17,270 nucleotides of DNA from an uncultured Bacilli bacterium. GTDB lineage: Bacteria > Bacillota_I > Bacilli_A > RF39 > UBA660. A model generated the notes under the pieces. That model saw only the letters and a program-made list of their open reading frames with translations. It was not told the origin of the DNA and did not search any database. Of the stretch, positions 7,794 through 13,765 are shown piece by piece. Each line of letters begins with the position of its first letter. Position 1 is the stretch's first letter. The translations under genes and the position numbers were made by a program. Where the stretch lies: contig CANQZX010000019.1 in NCBI GenBank assembly GCA_947628445.1, positions 1 to 17,270 of the forward strand. The letters are read 5' to 3'.

Positions 7794-9599
7794 TTATACC
7801 ACAGATTTTCGATATCTTTCCTTAGGATCTAAATATTTTTTCCGTAATCGGATTTCTTTTGGCGTAATTTCAATATATTCATCACTTTCAATAAACTCTA
7901 AGGCCTCTTCTAAAGTGAATTTTTTGGCTTTATTTAAGGCAATCGCTTCATCGGAAGATTTACTCCGGGTATTTGTTAATTCCTTATTTTTACAAGGATT
8001 GACATTTAAGTCGCCTTCTTTATTGCAAATACCGACAATCATGCCCACATAAACTTCAACACTAGGATCAACAATCATGGTGCCCCGGTTAGTTAAATTA
8101 AACAAAGAATAACCAAAAGTAGTACCATTTACCATGGAAACCATAACCCCGTTTTTCCGGCCACTTATTTCACCGGCATATGGTTTATAAGAATCAAAGG
8201 AACGCACCATAATGCCTTCGCCCTTCGTTTCGGTAATAAAGTTGCCCCGATAACCAATTAAGCCCCGGGTTGGCACTAAATAATCTAAATGGGTATAACC
8301 AATATCACCTGGTGCCACACTTTCCAAATTACCTTTCCGTTCATTTAAGGAGTTAATAACACTACCCGAATATTCATTAGGCACATTGATTATAACTCTT
8401 TCGTAGGGTTCACATTTTACCCCATCAATAACTTTAGTAATAACCTCAGGTTTAGAAACCGATAATTCGTATCCTTCTCGGCGCATATTTTCAAGTAAAA
8501 TCGATAAGTGAAGTTCCCCACGACCACTTACTTTAAAACCATCTTCGCCGGGTAATGTTTCCACTTGTAAACCCACATTAGTTTCTAATTCTTTTTCTAA
8601 TCTTTCTTTTAAATGACGACTGGTTAAATATTTGCCATCTTGACCTGCGAAAGGCGAATCATTAACTAAAAAGTTCATGGACAAAGTTGGTTGTTCAATT
8701 TCAATTTTAGGTAAGGCATCAATATGGCCAACCTCACACATCGTATCACCAATTGAAACCTCACTACAACCGGCAACAGTAACAATATCACCAAAATAAG
8801 CAACATCAACCTCGCGTTTTTTAATGCCTTCATTGACAAATAATTTAGTAACACGAAAACTCGATGTTGTGCCATCATTTTTGGCTAAGGCAATCGTTTG
8901 CCCAACTTTGATTTTACCTTTATTAATCCGGCCAATACCTAACCGACCAATATAATCATCGTAAGCTAATTGACTAATTTGGAGTTGTAAATGATCATTT
9001 TCATTACCTTGAAAAGGTTCAACATGATTAATAATAGTTTCAAATAAAGGGGTTAAATCTTTCCCTTCATCATGCATATTATAAACGGCATATTCATCCC
9101 GAGCACTACCATAAAGAATTGGGAAATCTAATTGTTCATCGGTGGCCCCTAATTCTAAGAATAAATTAAAGGTCATATCGACAACTTCTTCAGCTCTTTG
9201 ATCTTTTTTATCTATTTTATTAATAAAAAGAATCGGTTTTAAATTATTTTGTAAGGCCTCTTTTAAAACAAAACGCGTTTGAGGCATGGGGCCTTCGGCG
9301 GAATCCACCAAAAGAATAACTGTGTCCACCGTTTTAATAATTCGTTCAATTTCACTTGAAAAATCCGCATGTCCCGGCGTATCAACAATATTTATTTTAT
9401 AATCTTTATATTTAATAGCACAGTTTTTTGCCGTAATGGTAATACCTCTTTCTTTTTCGATATCCCCACTATCCATCACACAATCAATAAGCTCTTCATT
9501 TTCGCGAAAAACTCCACTTTGACGAAGCAAACCATCAACTAAAGTTGATTTACCCGCATCGACATGGGCAACAACCGCAATATTAATAATTTTATCCAT
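7794..9599 (-). CDS. typA: Ribosome-associated translational GTPase TypA/BipA
   Basis: EF-G-like GTPase that binds the ribosome and supports 50S assembly and growth under cold or other stress. At 601 residues it has the normal length. The G motifs are clear: G1 AHVDAGKS (11-18), switch I ERGIT (50-54), G3 DTPGH (73-77) and G4 NKID (127-130). They are followed by EF-Tu domain 2, the EF-G-like domains III and V, and the BipA-specific C-terminal domain. The TypA-type LVPTRGLIGYR stretch separates it from EF-G and LepA. The ATG is preceded by AAAGGTGA, 6 nt upstream. That ribosome site is one arm of a 13-bp inverted repeat whose other arm lies inside the promoter (see 9605-9651). It is the first gene of a probable typA-mscS operon. 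Confidence 0.97.
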   Translation of the reverse strand: MDKIINIAVVAHVDAGKSTLVDGLLRQSGVFRENEELIDCVMDSGDIEKERGITITAKNCAIKYKDYKINIVDTPGHADFSSEIERIIKTVDTVILLVDSAEGPMPQTRFVLKEALQNNLKPILFINKIDKKDQRAEEVVDMTFNLFLELGATDEQLDFPILYGSARDEYAVYNMHDEGKDLTPLFETIINHVEPFQGNENDHLQLQISQLAYDDYIGRLGIGRINKGKIKVGQTIALAKNDGTTSSFRVTKLFVNEGIKKREVDVAYFGDIVTVAGCSEVSIGDTMCEVGHIDALPKIEIEQPTLSMNFLVNDSPFAGQDGKYLTSRHLKERLEKELETNVGLQVETLPGEDGFKVSGRGELHLSILLENMRREGYELSVSKPEVITKVIDGVKCEPYERVIINVPNEYSGSVINSLNERKGNLESVAPGDIGYTHLDYLVPTRGLIGYRGNFITETKGEGIMVRSFDSYKPYAGEISGRKNGVMVSMVNGTTFGYSLFNLTNRGTMIVDPSVEVYVGMIVGICNKEGDLNVNPCKNKELTNTRSKSSDEAIALNKAKKFTLEEALEFIESDEYIEITPKEIRLRKKYLDPKERYRKSVV

Positions 9600-9604
9600 C
9601 CAAC

Positions 9605-9651
9605 TTCACCTTTTTTTCCAACCTTTAGATAATAATATAAAAAAAGGTGAA
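9605..9651. promoter_or_regulatory. 13-bp inverted repeat covering the typA ribosome site
   Basis: TTCACCTTTTTTT (9605-9617) and AAAAAAAGGTGAA (9639-9651) are perfect complements with a 21-nt loop. In minus-strand RNA the second-transcribed arm is the AAAGGTGAA ribosome site of typA; the first-transcribed arm lies in the spacer of the typA promoter. Only read-through RNA from the gene at 9654-10985 would contain both arms and hide the ribosome site. Confidence 0.6.
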
Positions 9652-9657
9652 AGTCAA
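9629..9657 (-). promoter_or_regulatory. typA promoter
   Basis: On the minus strand TTGACT and TATTAT, each one mismatch from consensus, are separated by 17 bp. The -35 overlaps the stop codon of the upstream surface-protein gene (9654-9656). Transcription would start near 9622, inside the loop of the inverted repeat, giving a leader of about 22 nt. Confidence 0.7.
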
Positions 9658-10985
9658 GCAATATTCGTAGTTTTAACCCAATAAAAGCGATAAGGATTAG
9701 TCTTACTACCATCACCACTGATAATTTTAGTATTTGTGGAAAGATAGAAAACTGGCCTAATAGCAAAATCACTATATAATTGAGGTGTACCGGCATATCC
9801 CGTTTCAGTAACATTCCAAACACTATAGCCCGTACCACTTGTTTCACGAGATATTGCATATTCAAATATTCCTAAAAATAACCAATTATTAGTTGTTATA
9901 TTTTCTTGAGTATAACCACCTTTACCAACAAAGATGTTCCAAGCATTGGGATAAGCTGCATAACCATAATCGCTTACATACATTAAACCGATTTTAGCTA
10001 AATAATTTAAATCGTCTTCTTGACAGGAAATTTTTGTTGTATTATTATTTTCTGCATAACAATAAACATCACCTATTGATAATTTATCATCACCAAGTTC
10101 TTTATTATATACTTCTTTGGTATTATGAGTATTTGAAAAAGAAAATCCCCCGGTTGTCCAGTTATGTGATGTTATATGATTGTCTAAATTAGCCACTTTA
10201 TTTGTTAGATAATTTAAATAAAATGTATTTAAATTTATTTTATTTAAGTTACTATATTGCCACATATTATTATTAATATCCGATGAACTATTACCATGCG
10301 TACTATTCCAACGATAATTAAAGTTCGCATTATAAGAGCCTCCTACAGCAGTAGTATTATCTCCCAATTCTTTTGTTGTTCCTTCCATAGCTTTAATTAA
10401 TTTAGCCTCATATTCACTATTTTCATTAGGAAACAAGCCAATTATTCGGTATAAATCCTCATCAGAGCTACAAGTGCCTGTAGTAGTTGTTCCATCTAAA
10501 CAGACATAGTTTTCAACTTCTGCACTCGAACCACTATAGCGATAGCTTAAATCCCCCGCTTCTAAATTACTATTAGGATATTCGCCTTGTCCATCATGAT
10601 AATATATTTGGTTTGCTCCTTCGCCCGTATGCAACTTAATTAAATAATCATTTAATTTAACATAATCAAAGTAAACATAACATTTATCACTTTTATTGGT
10701 TGTTACTTTTACCTTTTCTCCATCAAAACTTAATTGGCCACCATTTTCACAACCACTTAACTCTTCATTAAATATGTATTTATCATTATTCCAAACATTT
10801 TCTTTACTTTCTTTATATGTTCCATCTTCTTGTTCTACCAACATACTTATTAAGTTATTATCTTGTTTTGGTTCATTAGCAATAACTTTTATTTCAGGGT
10901 GATTATATTGATAAATTATAATCATGATTGTTAACAAGATAAAAACAACTAATATGGTATTTAAAAAGGAAAATCTGTTTTTCAT
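9654..10985 (-). CDS. Anchored surface protein with hypervariable C-terminal module (paralogue 3, short form)
   Basis: The 443 residues contain one N-terminal hydrophobic helix (about 8-27), a different short linker domain (LVEQEDGTYKES, IFNEELSGCENGG, DKCYVYFDYV) in place of the long beta-rich region of the two tandem paralogues, then the shared module: YRYSGSS, VCLDG..GTC, DLYRIIGLFP, KELGD, NMWQYSNLNKINLN, YCYAE..SC, IGLMYVSDYGYAAYP and AIRPVFYL. The cysteine pairs are conserved, which supports an extracytoplasmic, disulfide-bonded fold. The ATG follows AGGTGA 4 nt upstream. The gene is driven by a TA-tract promoter of the same kind as the other two, although typA and mscS lie between them. 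It ends in TGA within the -35 of typA, and no clear terminator separates it from typA. Function unknown; probably a surface binding protein. Confidence 0.83.
   Translation of the reverse strand: MKNRFSFLNTILVVFILLTIMIIIYQYNHPEIKVIANEPKQDNNLISMLVEQEDGTYKESKENVWNNDKYIFNEELSGCENGGQLSFDGEKVKVTTNKSDKCYVYFDYVKLNDYLIKLHTGEGANQIYYHDGQGEYPNSNLEAGDLSYRYSGSSAEVENYVCLDGTTTTGTCSSDEDLYRIIGLFPNENSEYEAKLIKAMEGTTKELGDNTTAVGGSYNANFNYRWNSTHGNSSSDINNNMWQYSNLNKINLNTFYLNYLTNKVANLDNHITSHNWTTGGFSFSNTHNTKEVYNKELGDDKLSIGDVYCYAENNNTTKISCQEDDLNYLAKIGLMYVSDYGYAAYPNAWNIFVGKGGYTQENITTNNWLFLGIFEYAISRETSGTGYSVWNVTETGYAGTPQLYSDFAIRPVFYLSTNTKIISGDGSKTNPYRFYWVKTTNIA
9756..9845 (-). other. Hypervariable, GC-rich segment of paralogue 3
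   Basis: Between AISR and the conserved PVFYL (about residues 381-410). By hand count, GC over 9751-9850 is 42 of 100 and coding-strand A is 27 of 100, against a very AT-rich remainder of the gene. Its residues match neither of the other two paralogues except at a few fixed Gly, Trp and Val positions. Confidence 0.45.
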
Positions 10986-11000
10986 TTTCTCACCTATTTT

Positions 11001-11035
11001 CCCTTTAATTATATATATATATATATATTTGCAAG
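11001..11035 (-). promoter_or_regulatory. TA-tract promoter 3 (candidate phase-variable promoter)
   Basis: TTGCAA (11029-11034), 15 bp of alternating AT, TATAAT (11008-11013): the same element as at 4832 and 6861 with one substitution downstream of the -10. It is squeezed between the stop codon of the upstream gene (11038-11040) and the start codon at 10985, leaving a leader of about 16 nt. Confidence 0.68.
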
Positions 11036-11037
11036 CA

Positions 11038-11808
11038 TTATTTATTTTCCGAAATTAAATTGCTAATTGTCGTAATAGTTATATCTTTAAAAGTAATATT
11101 ATCCAAAAGTAACTTAATATTATCTAAATTAGTTCCTTTTTTAATTAAAATAATATCGCCTTTATTTATATTATTTTTAATATTTAAGAAAGTCGTATTA
11201 TTTAAGATTAAAGGTTCAATTAAATATTTTTCTTGATCGCGACAAATATCTTCTAAAGCTGAACTAACAAGACATATGTTTTTATTTAAATTCGCATTAT
11301 TTAGTAAGCTTTCCATTTTGGCATAATTAACAGCATCGTTATTAATTAATTCAAAATTTTCTTTAGGAGCATAATTATCTAAAGTAACTAAAAGATTCGC
11401 CGGAATTTTATGTACTTGAAAATAATTGATTATTTTTTCATCATTTTCTAAAATAAAGGCGATATTATTCTTGGCGGGATTACCTTGGCGAATAATTTTA
11501 TCTTTATGATCTTCGAGAGAAATCTTGGGTTTAATCTCATCAAAAACTAAATAATATTCGTTAAAAAGATCGAGATTTTTCATATTATAATAACTATTTT
11601 TAACATTAACAGCACTGCCATTTAACCCCGGCGTTATATATTTATCCTGAATAACCGCGGAGACACTCGTAACCGTATAGTTATCTTTAAGGGCAGCAAT
11701 CTTTTGATATAATTCATTTTTTTCTAAAACCAAATTAGCGATTTGATCCGTATAATAAAAACTAAATAACATAATGGCACAAACACCAAAGTACTTAAAG
11801 AATTTCAA
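11038..11808 (-). CDS. Membrane-anchored NodB-like protein, probably not catalytic
   Basis: The 256 residues contain an N-terminal hydrophobic segment (about 5-19), a short coiled region, and a domain that I read as a degenerate polysaccharide-deacetylase (NodB) fold. NIAFILEND (about 115-123) stands where the family has a TFDDGP-like motif. A strand-helix-strand pattern (IINYFQVHKIPANLLVTL) follows, then GDIILIKKG with ITITTISNLI at the end, as in the closing strand and helix of deacetylases. The catalytic Asp-Asp and the metal-binding His-x-x-x-His are not visible, so a binding or scaffold role is more likely than deacetylation. The start is TTG: AGGTGA lies 8 nt before it and there is no better ATG. 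Its stop codon abuts TA-tract promoter 3 with no terminator, so read-through into the surface gene is possible. The fold call is inference. Confidence 0.65.
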   Translation of the reverse strand: MKFFKYFGVCAIMLFSFYYTDQIANLVLEKNELYQKIAALKDNYTVTSVSAVIQDKYITPGLNGSAVNVKNSYYNMKNLDLFNEYYLVFDEIKPKISLEDHKDKIIRQGNPAKNNIAFILENDEKIINYFQVHKIPANLLVTLDNYAPKENFELINNDAVNYAKMESLLNNANLNKNICLVSSALEDICRDQEKYLIEPLILNNTTFLNIKNNINKGDIILIKKGTNLDNIKLLLDNITFKDITITTISNLISENK

Positions 11809-11851
11809 AAAATATCACCTATCAAAATAATATGATTTTAGCTATTTTTTC

Positions 11852-11880
11852 TTGCTAAAATTGCCAAAATATTTTATGAT
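11852..11880 (+). promoter_or_regulatory. Promoter of the 313-residue orphan gene
   Basis: TTGCTA and TATGAT are separated by 17 bp, 25 bp upstream of the ATG at 11906. It shows that the upstream in-frame TTG at 11852 is part of the -35 and not a start codon. Confidence 0.72.
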
Positions 11881-11905
11881 AAATGTTAACGATGAAGGAG
11901 ATAAC

Positions 11906-12847
11906 ATGGATTTAATATTAGATTGGGAAATAGATAATGAATTACATCGTTTACTTGAAGCGGTTATTGCCATCAAATTCGATCAAAAAGAAGCTCATAA
12001 GATGCTAGAAAATCGGGTTATAACATCCTCAGTAGTCGAAAATTTCAGTAAAATTGTTACGATTAATTACGAATATTACTTTAAAAAATATCGGAATTAT
12101 TTGCATGTTATCTTATATAATTATGCTTTAGCGGAAACTGTTGGTGATGAATATTTAACCGCCATTGATTATGCTAATATCGTAGAAAGCAATGGAGTTA
12201 TTGATATATTAGACATATGTGAAAAACAAGCCGATATAAAATATTATTTATTTTTAAATTATTTGAAAATCTTATTAAGTCCCGAACTTTTAGAAATTGT
12301 TGCCCATCAACCAGATTTATATAAAAATCTACTGTGGATTAATTCGTGGCCAGATTTAATGCCTAATAAATGGGAACTAGTAACAACTAAATTAAAAGAT
12401 GTTTTATTTGCCTTAAGGGACTATGCCGATTATGCCGAAACGGATTTAAAATCCATGCGCGAACCTTTATATATTGACTTTATTGAAAAGAATTATGATT
12501 TTTTTGATTTAATTCCCACTTTTTTTAATTCCCGGGAAGAATATTTACAATATAAACCTTTATTAATTCAAATGCTTTATTTTGATACCTTTTTCTTTTT
12601 AGCAAGTAAACCCGATTTAAATAAACAAGAACGCGTTTTAGCCATGTTAGTCGAAAACCGTATTTTAGATGAAGATATCGATTCCCTACCCGACAATGGT
12701 TTTATAATCTTACAAATGCTAGAATGTTTTTATGATGTTAATTTACTTAAAGATATATTTAAAAAAGAACATCCGCGGGAATTAAAAAATGTCCAAAGGT
12801 TAATCCGAAAAAAAGCTAATAAAATTCTTTTTCTCGAATATTATTAG
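11906..12847 (+). CDS. Uncharacterised cytosolic protein
   Basis: I do not recognise this protein. From the ATG at 11906, preceded by AAGGAG 5 nt upstream, it has 313 residues. There is no signal peptide, no membrane helix, no cysteine cluster and no nucleotide-binding motif. It looks mostly alpha-helical, is acidic and rich in Leu, Tyr, Phe and Asp, and ends in a basic helix (NVQRLIRKKANKILFLEYY). The helix-rich pattern could suit a scaffold or repeat protein, but no repeat unit is clear. It has its own promoter and is divergent from the NodB-like gene. Its stop codon overlaps that of the XRE regulator by 4 bp on the other strand. Confidence 0.85.
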   Translation: MDLILDWEIDNELHRLLEAVIAIKFDQKEAHKMLENRVITSSVVENFSKIVTINYEYYFKKYRNYLHVILYNYALAETVGDEYLTAIDYANIVESNGVIDILDICEKQADIKYYLFLNYLKILLSPELLEIVAHQPDLYKNLLWINSWPDLMPNKWELVTTKLKDVLFALRDYADYAETDLKSMREPLYIDFIEKNYDFFDLIPTFFNSREEYLQYKPLLIQMLYFDTFFFLASKPDLNKQERVLAMLVENRILDEDIDSLPDNGFIILQMLECFYDVNLLKDIFKKEHPRELKNVQRLIRKKANKILFLEYY

Positions 12848-13200
12848 CCAATTTTTTGTTTTACTAAATCAGAACCTCGTTTAGGATCTTGAAATAAAAT
12901 TTCATAAACAATTTTATCTTTTCGCAGTTCATCGATAAAGGCAACTTCTTCTTTTGTCATCGTCCGATATCGCGGATTATCGACAACATCCGTTTTAATT
13001 ATCTTATCCGTTCCTAGTAAATAATCAGAAGAAACACCTAATGCATAGATAAGTTCAATAATGGTTTCTAAATTAGGATTCCGAGTTTCTTTTTCATAGC
13101 AACAGATTGCCGATTTACCAACACCAACTAAGTTGCCTAATTCTTCTTGCGTCAAACCCAATTTTTTCCGCGCACTTTTTAATCTACTCCCTACTAACAT
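12844..13200 (-). CDS. XRE-family transcriptional regulator
   Basis: Small DNA-binding regulator of 118 residues. The N-terminal half is a typical Cro/C1-type helix-turn-helix (about 5-60: LKSARKKLGLTQEELGNLVGV, YEKETRNPNLETIIELIYALGVSSDYLLG). The C-terminal part (about 70-118) is a short helical tail of unknown role, with no membrane or peptidase domain. AAGGAT lies 4 nt before the ATG. The upstream region holds a -10-like TATACT and the inverted pair ACTATCC / GGATAGT about 40 bp apart, the second ending at the start codon, which could be an autoregulatory site. Its targets are unknown. The gene overlaps the convergent orphan gene by 4 bp, so each 3' end lies in the other gene. Confidence 0.9.
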   Translation of the reverse strand: MLVGSRLKSARKKLGLTQEELGNLVGVGKSAICCYEKETRNPNLETIIELIYALGVSSDYLLGTDKIIKTDVVDNPRYRTMTKEEVAFIDELRKDKIVYEILFQDPKRGSDLVKQKIG

Positions 13201-13270
13201 ACTATCCTTCTTTCTAGATTTAGTATAGCTAGGAATAGTCTTTTAATGCGGATAGTTTACCAATTGTAAA

Positions 13271-13630
13271 TTAGGCTGTTTCGGTATTTTCTAGATCTTG
13301 AATTTCGGTTTTCCGATTAGAAGAAAGAAAGGTTACTCTTTCGGCAATAACCTCCGTTATATATTTGGTGTTATGCTCCTTATCTTCGTATTTGCGATTT
13401 TGCAAACGTCCCTTAATACCTACCACATCCCCCATGTGACAATATTCCGACGTATTCGCGGCAATGCCGTTCCATAATACACACCGAATAAAATCGGTCT
13501 CATAAGTCCCTTCTGGGCCTTTAAAACTACGAGCTACTGCTAAGTTAATCGAAGTGTACTTTTTCCCATTTTCGGTTTCCGTAACAATAGGATTTTCCAC
13601 TAAGCGACCAACCAATACAACCTGATTCAA
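13271..13630 (-). CDS. ssb: Single-stranded DNA-binding protein, short form
   Basis: Binds single-stranded DNA in replication, repair or natural transformation. The 119 residues contain the OB-fold from the first residue (MNQVVLVGRLVENP, INLAVARSFKG, TDFIRCVLWNGIAANTSEY, GDVVGIKGRLQNRKYED) and then a very short tail. The acidic DDDIPF-type tip that recruits partner proteins in the main SSB is missing; the protein ends in LENTETA. This resembles B. subtilis SsbB-like short forms more than SsbA, and the gene is not between rpsF and rpsR as a main ssb usually is. The start is TTG, with AGGAG 9 nt upstream. It has its own promoter and lies 70 bp ahead of the XRE gene on the same strand, so the two may be co-transcribed. 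Confidence 0.93.
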   Translation of the reverse strand: MNQVVLVGRLVENPIVTETENGKKYTSINLAVARSFKGPEGTYETDFIRCVLWNGIAANTSEYCHMGDVVGIKGRLQNRKYEDKEHNTKYITEVIAERVTFLSSNRKTEIQDLENTETA

Positions 13631-13654
13631 ATAAATCAGCTCCTTTCCAGTTTT

Positions 13655-13683
13655 AAAATAGCAAAAGGAAATACTAATAGCAA
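13655..13683 (-). promoter_or_regulatory. ssb promoter
   Basis: On the minus strand TTGCTA and TATTTT are separated by 17 bp, about 24 bp upstream of the TTG start. Confidence 0.55.
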
Positions 13684-13709
13684 ATTGCAGTTTTTAAAAA
13701 ACTACACAA

Positions 13710-13735
13710 AAAAAGACCTTAAATTAGGTCTTTTT
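13710..13735. terminator. sufB terminator (symmetrical)
   Basis: AAAAAGACCT and AGGTCTTTTT form a perfect 10-bp stem with a 6-nt loop and T-runs on both strands. It lies about 30 nt after the sufB stop. The sequence could work in either direction, but only sufB (minus) approaches it. Confidence 0.85.
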
Positions 13736-13765
13736 CCCAGTAAAACCTTCCCAAAAACAATATTT

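Noticed and set aside
7774..8052. A plus-strand reading frame antisense to the typA C-terminus
   Set aside because: typA is conserved across this region and there is no promoter or ribosome site for the antisense frame.
2935..10985. A complete diversity-generating retroelement in this window
   Set aside because: No reverse transcriptase, accessory protein or template repeat is encoded here. Only target-like segments are visible, so the idea is kept as a hypothesis.
4832..11035. The 35-bp elements as a CRISPR array or insertion-sequence ends
   Set aside because: They are kilobases apart, always in the same place before paralogous genes, have no regular spacers, and no transposase or cas gene is nearby.
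11852..11905. A longer orphan protein starting at the TTG at 11852
   Set aside because: That codon is the first half of the -35 element, and the ATG at 11906 has a properly spaced AAGGAG.
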